Shown: positions 8,704 through 16,936 of the stretch, in pieces
How the letters are laid out: each line of letters begins with the position of its first letter
How positions within the stretch are numbered: position 1 is the stretch's first letter
Assembly (NCBI GenBank): GCA_017992175.1
Contig: JAGOPD010000008.1
Location: 1 to 64,000 of the forward strand
DNA from: Candidatus Saccharicenans sp.
Lineage (GTDB): Bacteria; Acidobacteriota; Aminicenantia; Aminicenantales; Saccharicenantaceae
Reading direction: 5' to 3'
Length of the DNA: 64,000 nt
Translations under genes and position numbers: made by a program
The notes under the pieces: model-generated
Databases searched by the model: none
What the model was told of the DNA's origin: nothing
Seen by the model: the letters and a program-made list of their open reading frames with translations, nothing else

Positions 8704-9876
8704 TCAGTAAGTAGAAGAAAAAGTTCCTCTGACTTTTAACTGCCCTTTTTCCAGGAGGGTTTTACCCCGGCTGAAAACATAGCGAAGCCCGGCTGCCTCA
8801 TTAAGAAGGAGAAGATCAGCTTCAAAACCAGTCTCAACTCTTCCTTTCCCGGGCAGTTTATAAAATCCGGCAGCATTGGTCGAAAAGACCTGGGCAGCTT
8901 CCTCCCTGGTTAAAATTTTCTCCCGCCAGATTTGTTGAAAAGTCCGGAGAAAATCTTTCTGATTGGCGACGGCCAATCCAATGAGCTGACCCTGGCTGTT
9001 AAAGGCGGGCAAGCTGCCATTCGAATCGGAGCTCACCGTGACCCGGGTAAGAGGCAGGTCAGCTGCCTTGATTTGTTTCAAAGCCTCGACCACACTTATT
9101 TCCTCTTTATCCACAGGCTCTGGCCCGGTGGTAAGATCAATAAACCCGCCCAGCTTTAGCCACTCTATCGCCTGTTCAAAAAGATGATGATTGCGGCTGG
9201 TATGGGTCGGGATAACCTGAGTGGCGGGAAGTTCCGTCTCTTTAATCATTCTAAAAAGATAGTCCAGGCCTCGGGTGCCATCACCAAGATGAAAATGAGC
9301 TATGCCGGCTTTCCCGCCGAGCAGGCCACCTACCCGGCACTCGGCTACCAGCTCCAGAAATTCTTCATAGGTTGGTTGCGAAGAGCGATGGTCAGACAGG
9401 GCAATTTCTCCCGCTCCAATGATTTTATCAATCAGGACGAGATCAGACCGGACACTCCCCGTTATGGTCGGAGCTGGCAGGTTATAGGCCCCGGCATAAA
9501 TCCAGGTGCTCAGGCCTTCTATTTCGAGAGCTCGGGCCTTGGCCAGGAGGGAAGATAGATGCCTGGTGATGCTATCTGTTCCCAGGCAGCCGATTACTGT
9601 AGTCACCCCGGCCGAAGCGCAATCTTCAACCCTGATTTCCGGAGCTCTGGTAGCCGGTCCGCCCTCGCCTCCGCCTCCCAGAATATGAACATGAGGATCA
9701 ATGAAGCCCGGCAGAGCCACCAGCCCGGAGCCGTCAATTAATTCGACCTCCAGCCCTTCGATTTTAATCTTACCCGGCTCTTCGACAGCGGCTATTTTTT
9801 CTCCGGCTATCAGGATATCTTTAACTCCCTGGTCTTCAGGAGAAAGGACTTTTACCTGACTGATGAGCTTGAACAT
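8704..9876 (-). CDS. iadA: Isoaspartyl dipeptidase (beta-aspartyl peptidase)
   Basis: An amidohydrolase-superfamily zinc enzyme that cleaves beta-aspartyl dipeptides arising from damaged asparagine/aspartate or from cyanophycin breakdown. Visible ligands: HVH in PGFIDPHVHILGGGGEGG, the IadA-typical glycine stretch; HFHLGDG; HTSRN; and the C-terminal SSDSNGSLP motif. Length (390 aa) is normal. ATG at 9876 is preferred over GTG at 9885 because GAGGTG sits six bases upstream of the ATG. It fits a protein-fermenting lifestyle with the peptide transporters downstream. Confidence 0.9.
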   Translation of the reverse strand: MFKLISQVKVLSPEDQGVKDILIAGEKIAAVEEPGKIKIEGLEVELIDGSGLVALPGFIDPHVHILGGGGEGGPATRAPEIRVEDCASAGVTTVIGCLGTDSITRHLSSLLAKARALEIEGLSTWIYAGAYNLPAPTITGSVRSDLVLIDKIIGAGEIALSDHRSSQPTYEEFLELVAECRVGGLLGGKAGIAHFHLGDGTRGLDYLFRMIKETELPATQVIPTHTSRNHHLFEQAIEWLKLGGFIDLTTGPEPVDKEEISVVEALKQIKAADLPLTRVTVSSDSNGSLPAFNSQGQLIGLAVANQKDFLRTFQQIWREKILTREEAAQVFSTNAAGFYKLPGKGRVETGFEADLLLLNEAAGLRYVFSRGKTLLEKGQLKVRGTFSSTY

Positions 9877-9885
9877 CTTTATCAC

Positions 9886-10210
9886 CTCTCAGGATCTCCA
9901 ATTAAAAACCGTTGCATTTTAATTAACTTAACATTGTTTTGACGGGCTGACAAGCTAATTTCGTGAGCTCGCCTCCGGGCTTTTGGCAGCTTTCAGAGCC
10001 AGCCGCCGGCAGATGGGTAAAGCCAGCTGCAGTTCAGCCGGCTGCCTCTGAGCCTTCCCGGGTGCCTTAAATCCAAAAGTGAGTTAGAATCATAAAGTCA
10101 AAGCCGGAGGGAAATAAACGTTATGGCTATGGCCGGCGTAATATCAGCGAAAGAGGAGAGAGAGTTAGAAATGCAGAAAAAGTGACAGCGCCGCGCTCAG
10201 ACGGACCTCA
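9886..10210. other. Divergent intergenic region with possible 20-codon leader ORF
   Basis: This 325-bp gap separates iadA (minus) from the ECF sigma gene (plus). It contains one small ORF, 10123-10185 (20 residues, MAMAGVISAKEERELEMQKK), with GGAGGG 8-11 bases upstream of its ATG, ending 25 bp before the sigma gene. The sigma gene itself has no evident RBS, so translation might be linked to this ORF or to leader structure. No strong consensus promoter was found. The small ORF is a suggestion, not a firm gene. Confidence 0.25.
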
Positions 10211-10708
10211 ATGGAAGATAAAAAATATTTAGTTGAGTTTCTGGAAAAAGAGGGAGGAAGTCTTATGTCTTTTGCTCTTAGCCTGCTTAAAAACCGGCCT
10301 GAGGCCGAAGATGCCTGCCAGGAGACGATTGTCCAGCTTCTAAAGCACTGGGATAGTTTTGACCGGACTAAGAATTTAAAAGGCTGGGCTCTGACCATTC
10401 TTTACCATAAATGCCTCGACCAGTTGAAAAGACAGCGCCGGTTCGGGCAGTTTTTTAAGCGGGCGGCCGCCAGCTACCGGCCAGCAGAAGAGGAGCCAGG
10501 CGGAGAATATCTCAACCGCTTCTGGAGGGAATCAATAATTGATCAGTTGAAGCCAAAAGAGAGGGCTTGCTTGCTCCTATGGGGAAGGGAGGGGTACCGG
10601 GCCGAAGAGATAGCAGGTATTCTCGGTTGTGCCACCGGGACTGTCCGGGTCCATCTTTTTCAGGCCAGGAAGAAATTAAAAAAATTGATGGAGAAGGGGA
10701 ATGAATAG
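10211..10708 (+). CDS. ECF-type RNA polymerase sigma factor
   Basis: A 165-residue sigma-70 family protein with only regions 2 and 4. Region 2 (~10-80) includes AEDACQETIVQLLKHWDSF and the promoter-melting stretch NLKGWALTILYHKCLDQLKRQ. Region 4 (~105-160) has LKPKERACLLL and the HTH GYRAEEIAGILGCATGTVRVHLFQARKKLK. The next gene starts inside its last codons (8-bp overlap) and looks like its anti-sigma factor, so the pair forms a membrane-signalling switch. The third gene encodes a TonB-like protein, suggesting control of envelope or uptake functions. No SD is seen before ATG 10211 and there is no alternative in-frame start upstream before a stop. Confidence 0.9.
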   Translation: MEDKKYLVEFLEKEGGSLMSFALSLLKNRPEAEDACQETIVQLLKHWDSFDRTKNLKGWALTILYHKCLDQLKRQRRFGQFFKRAAASYRPAEEEPGGEYLNRFWRESIIDQLKPKERACLLLWGREGYRAEEIAGILGCATGTVRVHLFQARKKLKKLMEKGNE

Positions 10709-11216
10709 GAAAATTGCTTGTTTTTGGGTTGACCTGCTCTGGAAGCTGGTCCCTCTGACCGGCTTCCGGTGCTGGCTGCTTGACCGGCACCTAAAGGCCT
10801 GTCCTCATTGCCAGAAAAAGCTGGCCAGCCAGGAGGATTTTCTGACGGTGCTGAAAGGAGTCAGTGGGGTCAAGCTACCCGAAGAAGTCATCAGCCGGGC
10901 CTTCGGCCAGGCCGAACAGGCTGAAGACCGGACGCCGCCACTTTTATCGGGCAGAATCTCTATTCTTTTGACCAGGATTTATGCCGCTGCCATGGCGGTC
11001 ATCATTTTCAGCCTGCTTTTTGGCTCTGGCTGGTATTTCAGCCGGCAGGGGCCGGAGCCCATAGCTTTTTCTTCTGCGGCTAACGAGACGGCCGGTAATT
11101 ATTCAGCTCTATCCCTGGACTATGTCCGGGCCAAAGGACGGCCGGTAGACAACTTGATGATTTATAAAACCATTGACCCCCAGATGACTATTATCTGGGT
11201 CGAAAGCCAGAACTGA
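10701..11216 (+). CDS. Putative anti-sigma factor with zinc-finger-like HxxxCxxC motif
   Basis: A 171-residue single-pass membrane protein. The N-terminal cytoplasmic part carries H-x3-C-P-H-C (LDRHLKACPHCQKKL, residues ~29-43), the core of zinc-associated anti-sigma domains. One helix at ~93-113 (IYAAAMAVIIFSLLFGSGWYF) crosses the membrane, and a short periplasmic tail follows. It overlaps the sigma gene by 8 bp, which couples their synthesis. It would hold the sigma factor inactive until an envelope signal arrives. The periplasmic domain is too short to name a sensor. Confidence 0.75.
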   Translation: MNRKIACFWVDLLWKLVPLTGFRCWLLDRHLKACPHCQKKLASQEDFLTVLKGVSGVKLPEEVISRAFGQAEQAEDRTPPLLSGRISILLTRIYAAAMAVIIFSLLFGSGWYFSRQGPEPIAFSSAANETAGNYSALSLDYVRAKGRPVDNLMIYKTIDPQMTIIWVESQN

Positions 11217-11272
11217 AACCGGCTTAATTTTTAAGATAAAAAAGACCAAAAAAGAGAATAAAGGAGATTAAG

Positions 11273-12403
11273 ATGAAACAAAAAATTAAAACAATTTTAG
11301 CAGGAACTTTCTGCCTTATACTCAGTTTATTTCTGGTGAGTGAAGCTTCAGCTCAGGCTAAAAAAACCCCTTCACCTCCGCCGGCTCCCTCGCCGGCGGT
11401 TGAAATGCAGATTAAAGTTTTTGAAGGCCTGCGCGAAGGAAAAATCGAATCGGTTAAAACCGTGACGTCTTCTTTTTGGCGTTATATGCTTTCAGCCAGT
11501 ATAAAGAGTGAGGATACAGCTGAGAAAGAAGAAAGCCAGATACGCCGGGTTTTTAATCTGAAGGAAGTGAGGCTTCTGACCCAGGATAATTTTAGCTGGG
11601 CTAAAACCGGCACAAAAGACTTCCATGTCTTCAGGCTGGACAGTAAAGAATATGCCATTATGATTACCTGGCTAAGAGCTTTGCCAGCTGGAAGAGTCAC
11701 CTGCCGGGTAGAAGTTTTTGAGCAGGATCAAGACCAAAAGTCCAACCTTTTAGACTCAGAGCTGACTCTGGAGAAAAATTCAATTACGGCTTTTGGCTTC
11801 GAAGATGCTTCAGGTAAACCTTATTTCCTGTCCCTGAAGGTAACGGCCGTTCGATCTCCATCTTCTGGCGGGGTGGTGCCATTTGATTGGGTCATGAAGA
11901 AAAAAGTCGAAGACGTTGTTCAGGGCGAGGTTGAAGGCGTGATCGGTGGCGATCTTAAGGGAGTTGTTAGAGGTGATCTTAAAGGTGTGGTGGGTGGTGT
12001 GGCCGGAGGCGTAGCCGGCGGAGTTGAGGGTGGAGTGGAAGGAGGCGTTGAGGGAGGAGTTGAGGTTATACCACCCGGTAGCGTTAAAGCTGTTGGAGAA
12101 ATCAAACCACCCAAACCGATAAAAAAGGTCCAGCCTGTTTACCCGGAGGAAGCCAAAAAGGCTGGAGTTGAGGGGGTGGTGGTGCTTCAGGTCCAAACCG
12201 ACATCTATGGCCGGGTGGCCGGCGTCAGAGTTCTGAGGTCAATTCCTTTGCTTGATAAGGCCGCCATTGAGGCGGTCAAACAATGGGTCTATGAACCGGT
12301 CATCGTTGATGGTCAACCTAAAAAAGGTATTTTTACAGTGACGGTCAATTTCAAGCTGGAAGAGGAGCAAAAAGAGAAGACAGAAGAAACAAAAACCAGT
12401 TGA
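11273..12403 (+). CDS. Secreted TonB-like protein with Gly/Val/Glu-rich repeats
   Basis: A 376-residue protein starting at ATG 11273 behind AAAGGAGATT. It has a cleavable-looking signal peptide (1-28, ending in SEASAQA) rather than a permanent TonB anchor. Residues ~30-210 are a domain I do not recognise. Residues ~215-265 are a low-complexity run of GGVEGGV-type units. The C-terminus (~280-365) is a TonB C-terminal domain: KPIKKVQPVYPEEAKKAG, GVVVLQVQTD, AAIEAVKQWVYEP. It is the third gene of the ECF cassette and may link sigma signalling to outer-membrane transport. With no membrane anchor, energy coupling would need another partner, or the domain may serve as a structural module. Confidence 0.8.
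   Translation: MKQKIKTILAGTFCLILSLFLVSEASAQAKKTPSPPPAPSPAVEMQIKVFEGLREGKIESVKTVTSSFWRYMLSASIKSEDTAEKEESQIRRVFNLKEVRLLTQDNFSWAKTGTKDFHVFRLDSKEYAIMITWLRALPAGRVTCRVEVFEQDQDQKSNLLDSELTLEKNSITAFGFEDASGKPYFLSLKVTAVRSPSSGGVVPFDWVMKKKVEDVVQGEVEGVIGGDLKGVVRGDLKGVVGGVAGGVAGGVEGGVEGGVEGGVEVIPPGSVKAVGEIKPPKPIKKVQPVYPEEAKKAGVEGVVVLQVQTDIYGRVAGVRVLRSIPLLDKAAIEAVKQWVYEPVIVDGQPKKGIFTVTVNFKLEEEQKEKTEETKTS
11920..12063 (+). repeat. In-frame GGV(E/A)-type tandem repeat within the TonB-like gene
   Basis: About 48 codons encode degenerate GxxxGV units that become regular near the end (GGVAGGV twice, then GGVEGGV several times). The DNA is G-rich and locally repetitive (GGAGGxGTTGA words), so copy number may vary by slippage. 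The reverse strand gives long Thr/Pro shadow frames that are not genes. Confidence 0.7.
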
Positions 12404-12441
12404 TTCGGATTGTTTCCGGGACCGATAAAGTTATGAAGACG

Positions 12442-12487
12442 AACTGCCCCGGGGTGAGCCAGTAACGGTGGTCAGGCAGTTTTTTTT
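12442..12487 (+). terminator. Rho-independent terminator after the TonB-like gene
   Basis: AACTGCC (12442-12448) pairs with GGCAGTT (12475-12481), and seven T residues end the element. The loop of 26 bases has some internal pairing. It lies about 40 bp after the stop codon and closes the ECF sigma/anti-sigma/TonB operon. Confidence 0.65.
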
Positions 12488-12573
12488 AGCAGTGGCTGGC
12501 GCTGGCTGCTCTGATCGGGCTGGCAGTAATAAGGCCAGGGAAAAATGTTGTATTAAGTTAAACTTAAAAAATA

Positions 12574-12579
12574 TATAAT
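12574..12579 (+). promoter_or_regulatory. Consensus -10 box (TATAAT) upstream of the TPR lipoprotein gene
   Basis: A perfect TATAAT in an A/T-rich stretch 21 bp upstream of ATG 12600. No good -35 is seen at standard spacing (TTAAGT at 15 bp or TTGTAT at 20 bp are poor). The transcript would have a very short leader. Confidence 0.4.
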
Positions 12580-12599
12580 GCCTCTCTGGGGTTGAAAGC

Positions 12600-14195
12600 A
12601 TGAGTTCATCGTCTCGATTTCCACAATCAATCGGCAAAAACCGGTTAGTTTCTGCCTGGAAATTTATCACTTTGAGCCTTTTTTTAATAGCGGCGATCTT
12701 AGTACTGGCCAGCTGCCATCAGGAGAAAATAACCACGGCGACTGAACCAGCTTTGCCCCGGGAAACAGCCAGAATCATGGCTGAAGAGCTCTATCAGCAA
12801 GGGCAGAGAGAGCTGGAGAAATTCACTGTTCCTGGCTATAAGGAAGCTATAAAATATTTTGAACAGGTCCTTGCCCGGAAACCAGATTTTTATCAGGCTC
12901 ATGGCCGGCTGGCTGTGGCTTACGGGCTGTGGGCTAAAGAAAGGAAAGATCTGGGACTGGGCAATCTCGATCAGTGGATCAAGGGCAGTTTTTATGCCTC
13001 CCGGGCTGAAGAACTTGGTTTTCATCATGATTATTTAAAGGCTTCATCTCTCCTCGTTAATTCCAGAACTTTCATCACCGACTATGAATATGGAGAAATT
13101 TTCCGGTCCTACGAGCGGTCTTTCAACGGGGACCAGGCCGAAAATATAATTTATCAACTTCGGGATCTTTTTGAGAGTAGCTCTTTTAAAATTAGCACTG
13201 TTTTGCCGGCTTTAAAAAATCTTGACACCATTCTAAAAGATAATCCACAAGAGCCAGAAGCCCTGCTGTTCAAAACTCTGATTGAAATGGTCACAGTTGA
13301 TGATGAGAACCTGAAAAAGGTCATGGCCTTAAAACCTGACTGGTCATTACCTTATTTTGTTCTGGGCCGGTTCCAGAGGTCACGGGGCGACGGGGCTGAA
13401 GCCAGAAAATGGTTTAAGTTGGCCCTGGGAAAAAATCGGCTTCACCCCCGGGCTTTAACCGAACTGGGCGAATTAGCCTTTCTTGAAAAAGATTATGGAT
13501 CAGCTGAAGAGCTTCTAAAACAGGCTCTGTCCCTCGATAACGAGATGCTCAGAGCTCATCTGCTGTCGGGATTTATTAACAGGGAAAAAGGAAACTATGA
13601 GGAAGCTCTGAGCGATTTTAAGACAGTGACCTCGCTCCGGCCCGATCAGGAAGAAGGAACCTACAATCAAGCCCTGAGTCTGATTGAACTGGCGCGTTGG
13701 CCGGAAGCTCTGGACACCCTTAACTCGCTGGTCAAACTCCGCGGCAGTTATGAAATGTATGGCTATGCCTTAAAAGGCCTGTCTTACCTGATGCTTGACA
13801 AACTGACTGAAGCTGAGACTGAATGCCGCCAGGCCCTGACCATCAGTCCGAACTATTACCTGCCTTATTACCTATTAGGACTGATCTATTTTAAAAGGCA
13901 AGACTTTAAAAAAGCCAGTGAACATTTTCTGGAGTCACTTAAAGTGGATAAAACTCTAGCTGACGCCCATTATTACTTAGGGCAGACCTATCTGGAATTA
14001 AAAATAAGCAGCCAGGCTCAAGAAGAAATAAAAAAAGCCAGCGATTTATTCAATTTTGAGTCCGGGCAAATTGCCCGGCAAATAGAGGAGGCCCAAGGCA
14101 GGGGCTGGACTAAGAAAGTGGAGCTGCTGGCCCGGCAAAAGAAAGAACTTGAGACGAAAATAGCCCGCTGCCAGGAGCTTCTGGCCACCAGCTAA
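12600..14195 (+). CDS. TPR-repeat lipoprotein
   Basis: A 531-residue protein with a basic N-terminus, hydrophobic helix (~22-38) and lipobox LASC, so it should be lipid-anchored with its bulk in the periplasm. From ~55 to the end it is built of tetratricopeptide repeats; clear units occur around ALGKNRLHPRALTELGELAF, LSDFKTVTSLRPDQEEG and HFLESLKVDKTLADAHYYLG. A C-terminal coiled segment follows. TPRs bind partner proteins, so this is likely an envelope scaffold; no catalytic motif is visible. It is transcribed alone. Confidence 0.8.
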   Translation: MSSSSRFPQSIGKNRLVSAWKFITLSLFLIAAILVLASCHQEKITTATEPALPRETARIMAEELYQQGQRELEKFTVPGYKEAIKYFEQVLARKPDFYQAHGRLAVAYGLWAKERKDLGLGNLDQWIKGSFYASRAEELGFHHDYLKASSLLVNSRTFITDYEYGEIFRSYERSFNGDQAENIIYQLRDLFESSSFKISTVLPALKNLDTILKDNPQEPEALLFKTLIEMVTVDDENLKKVMALKPDWSLPYFVLGRFQRSRGDGAEARKWFKLALGKNRLHPRALTELGELAFLEKDYGSAEELLKQALSLDNEMLRAHLLSGFINREKGNYEEALSDFKTVTSLRPDQEEGTYNQALSLIELARWPEALDTLNSLVKLRGSYEMYGYALKGLSYLMLDKLTEAETECRQALTISPNYYLPYYLLGLIYFKRQDFKKASEHFLESLKVDKTLADAHYYLGQTYLELKISSQAQEEIKKASDLFNFESGQIARQIEEAQGRGWTKKVELLARQKKELETKIARCQELLATS

Positions 14196-14360
14196 GACTG
14201 GCCTCCCGCGTTAAGATGGTTTATTGAATCGAGTAAGTGGTAACCCTGATCCCGGGAGACAGAATCTTAATCGCTTTTTCCTTGTCCTCTTTAGCGGATG
14301 ATGCGGCTAAAATCATTTAGCCTCGAATCAGTTGGCACCCTAAAAGATTTAAATATTTTT

Positions 14361-14389
14361 TTGAATTTGAGCCTGTTCTAAGTTAAAAT
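14361..14389 (+). promoter_or_regulatory. Sigma-70-type promoter of the acyltransferase gene (near-leaderless)
   Basis: TTGAAT (14361-14366), a 17-bp spacer, then TAAAAT (14384-14389). The expected start of transcription is only about 0-4 bases before the ATG at 14399, and no RBS is visible, so the transcript may be nearly leaderless. Confidence 0.5.
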
Positions 14390-14398
14390 TGAATTCCT

Positions 14399-15163
14399 AT
14401 GCCCAAGAGCTTTGAAGAAGAACTGGTCGTTTTCAACCGTATCATTCAAACCCTGAGCGGCCTGGCTCTGGCTCCCAAGAAACTAATAGTCCAGGGCGCA
14501 GAAAACTTTGTCTTGAAAGGTCCCAATATAATCGTTGGTAATCACGTGGGCAGTTATAAAGATGTGGCCGTCCTTTTTAAGACAGTTCCCAGGCCGATTT
14601 TTTTTACGGCCAATAAAATGATTTTCAACCGGGAAGAGTTTAGTTTTTTAGTTAAGAAACATCTTCACCGCACCATGAAAGATGCAGGTTTGTTTTTGCA
14701 TTTTTTGCTGGCCCCGTTTTTTACGGCTGTAGTTCGTTACATTTCAACCAATATCGCCAAAATCGGGACGATTCCCGTTGATCTCTATACCGGGCGGGCC
14801 GAAGCAGTCAAAAAGTGCCAGGATTACTTAAGACATGGCCGGGCCATCATCGCTCTTCAGGGTCATGGCCATTTCAATGACAACGACCGCAATCCCTATG
14901 TGCCCAGATTCCGGCATGGGGCGGCGGTCATGGCTTACAACCTTTATCGGGACTCAGGACTGGATGTACCAGTTACTCCTATGGCTATCTTTGGAAGCCA
15001 TCTGCCCCTGGGCGTGCCCGGGAAAATATGGGTGGAGGTCGGCCAGCCAATGTTTATCAGCGGTTACTCCTCTGACAAAGGCAGCGAAACCGTTGATAAT
15101 TTCCGCCGGGCTATGGAGAAAAAAGTTAACGAACTATTTCTGGAAATCTTAAGATCAAGATAA
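14399..15163 (+). CDS. PlsC-like 1-acyl-glycerol-3-phosphate acyltransferase family protein
   Basis: A 254-residue acyltransferase. Motif I NHxxxxD is present as GNHVGSYKD (~41-49); the FxN/motif II area is IFFTANKMIFNREEF; the substrate-binding loop is represented by ALQGHGHFNDNDRNP; and VTPMAIFGSH is the motif IV-like segment. The family moves acyl groups onto glycerophospholipid or related alcohols at the inner membrane. It is followed by the POT transporter 49 bp downstream. Whether it makes phosphatidic acid or another acyl lipid cannot be told. Confidence 0.8.
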   Translation: MPKSFEEELVVFNRIIQTLSGLALAPKKLIVQGAENFVLKGPNIIVGNHVGSYKDVAVLFKTVPRPIFFTANKMIFNREEFSFLVKKHLHRTMKDAGLFLHFLLAPFFTAVVRYISTNIAKIGTIPVDLYTGRAEAVKKCQDYLRHGRAIIALQGHGHFNDNDRNPYVPRFRHGAAVMAYNLYRDSGLDVPVTPMAIFGSHLPLGVPGKIWVEVGQPMFISGYSSDKGSETVDNFRRAMEKKVNELFLEILRSR

Positions 15164-15212
15164 ACCGATGATAAATGATCAAGGCTTACTTTGACTAAAG
15201 GAGAAAAATAAG

Positions 15213-16892
15213 ATGTTCAAAGGCCATCCCAAGGGACTGATTGTTGCCTTCTTTGCTAATATGGGCGAGCGCTTTGGCTTTTATACTATGGTCAGCATTT
15301 TTGTTCTCTTCATGCAGGCCAAGTATGGCTTAAGCTCGGCTACCTCCGGTTATATCTACGGGATTTTTATGTTCTGTGTCTATTTTTTCCCGCTGCTCGG
15401 CGGCTACCTGGCTGACCGGGTCTTTGGCTACGGGAAGACCATCAGCCTGGGCCTCATCGTTATGTTTCTGGGTTACCTTCTGCTGGCCATTCCGACCCGT
15501 TTTGAAACTGGTTTTGGACTGGTGCTAACCGCGCTGGCCGTTATCGCTCTGGGCACCGGGCTATTTAAAGGAAATCTTCAAGCCCTGGTCGGCAATCTCT
15601 ATGATGATCCAAAGTACAGTCCGCTGCGCGACCGGGCCTTTAGTATTTTTTACATGGGAATCAATATCGGGGCGATGTTTGCTCCTTCGGCCTCAGAAAA
15701 AGTTTGCAGCTGGATCTTGGCCAAGGGTAATTTTGTTTATGACGCCAGAATTCCTCAGTTAGCCAATGATTTTTTAAAAGGCAAACTGGCCGAGGTCAAC
15801 CAGTTTCTGGATGTGGCTAAAGCCCAGAATCCAGCCGTCACCCTTGAGACCCTCAAACAGTTTGCTGAAAATTATTTAGGAACGCTCAGTAAGTCCTATC
15901 ATTTTGGCTTCGGCGTGGCTTGCCTCAGCTTGATTGTTTCCATGCTGATTTTCTGGGGTTTCCGGAAATACTACCGTCAAGCCGACGTGACGGAGAAGCA
16001 AAAAGCAGCTTCCGTCGAACTGAAATCTCAGGTGGTTGAACTGACTCCAGCCCAGACTAAAGAAAGACTGGTGGCTCTGGGTCTGGTCTTCTTTGTGGTC
16101 ATTTTCTTCTGGATGGCTTTTCAGCAATCAGCGGTCAGCATGACCTTCTTCGCCCGTGATTATACTGTTCCTCATGTAGATAAAGTGACCAATATCTGGT
16201 TTGACCTGATGAGTTTAGTCCCTCTGTTTTTAAGTATCGTTGGGCTGGTTTTTCTCCTGCGCCCCAAAGCCTCCAAAAGTGCCCGGCTGGGCGGCGGCCT
16301 GGCTTTTGTCATCTTTGGCGTTTTGACTTATCTTCGCTACCGGACCTATCCTGAAAGCAATCCCTTCCAGCCTCAGCGTTTCCAGCATTTTAACCCGTTC
16401 TTTATCGTGGCCCTGACACCGCTGGTTATTGCCTTATTTTCCTATTTAAATAAAAAAGGAAAAGAGCCATCGGCCCCGAGAAAAATCGGCTATGGAATGC
16501 TGCTGACCGCGGCCGCTTTCTCTATCCTGGTCATTGGTTCACTCCACTTGCCCAGCCCGGCCCAGCTTGGCGGCCAGGTGGCTCCGCCTCAGCATCAGGT
16601 CTCAGTTTACTGGCTCATCAGCACTTATTTCTTGCTGACGGTGGCTGAGCTTTTCCTCAGCCCGATGGGCATTTCTTTTGTTTCCCGGGTAGCTCCACCG
16701 AAATATAAGGGATTGATGCAGGGCGGCTGGTTTGCGGCTACAGCCATAGGCAATTATCTGGTTGGAGTTATTGGCTGGCTGTGGATGAAAATACCTCTAT
16801 GGGCTCTGTGGTCAATTCTGGTGGTGGCCTGTTTGCTCTCGGCCACTTTTATGTTCAGTATTATGAAAAAACTGGAGAAAGTGACCGCTTAA
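15213..16892 (+). CDS. Proton-dependent oligopeptide transporter (POT/PTR2 family)
   Basis: A 559-residue major-facilitator protein with about 12-14 membrane helices. The POT proton-coupling motif ExxERFxYY appears as MGERFGFYTM in helix 1, and the family stretch GGYLADRVFGYGKTI follows. POT carriers import di- and tripeptides with protons. ATG 15213 has RBS AAAGGAGAAA. A hydrophilic insert at ~175-225 lies between helices. It complements the OPT carrier (34031) and several peptidases, supporting growth on peptides. Confidence 0.9.
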   Translation: MFKGHPKGLIVAFFANMGERFGFYTMVSIFVLFMQAKYGLSSATSGYIYGIFMFCVYFFPLLGGYLADRVFGYGKTISLGLIVMFLGYLLLAIPTRFETGFGLVLTALAVIALGTGLFKGNLQALVGNLYDDPKYSPLRDRAFSIFYMGINIGAMFAPSASEKVCSWILAKGNFVYDARIPQLANDFLKGKLAEVNQFLDVAKAQNPAVTLETLKQFAENYLGTLSKSYHFGFGVACLSLIVSMLIFWGFRKYYRQADVTEKQKAASVELKSQVVELTPAQTKERLVALGLVFFVVIFFWMAFQQSAVSMTFFARDYTVPHVDKVTNIWFDLMSLVPLFLSIVGLVFLLRPKASKSARLGGGLAFVIFGVLTYLRYRTYPESNPFQPQRFQHFNPFFIVALTPLVIALFSYLNKKGKEPSAPRKIGYGMLLTAAAFSILVIGSLHLPSPAQLGGQVAPPQHQVSVYWLISTYFLLTVAELFLSPMGISFVSRVAPPKYKGLMQGGWFAATAIGNYLVGVIGWLWMKIPLWALWSILVVACLLSATFMFSIMKKLEKVTA

Positions 16893-16936
16893 TTTCCATT
16901 TACTAAAATTTAATACAGCCTTTAACTATTATTGCC

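Noticed and set aside
11920-12196. Minus-strand Pro/Thr-rich and Asn/His-rich frames opposite the TonB-like gene
   Set aside because: They are antisense shadows of the in-frame Gly-rich repeat; composition is explained by the plus-strand repeat and no RBS is seen.
14332-14350. Sigma-54 promoter beginning TTGGCACCCTAAAAG
   Set aside because: The -24 half is good but the -12 GC is absent (AAGAT), and a better sigma-70 promoter lies just downstream.
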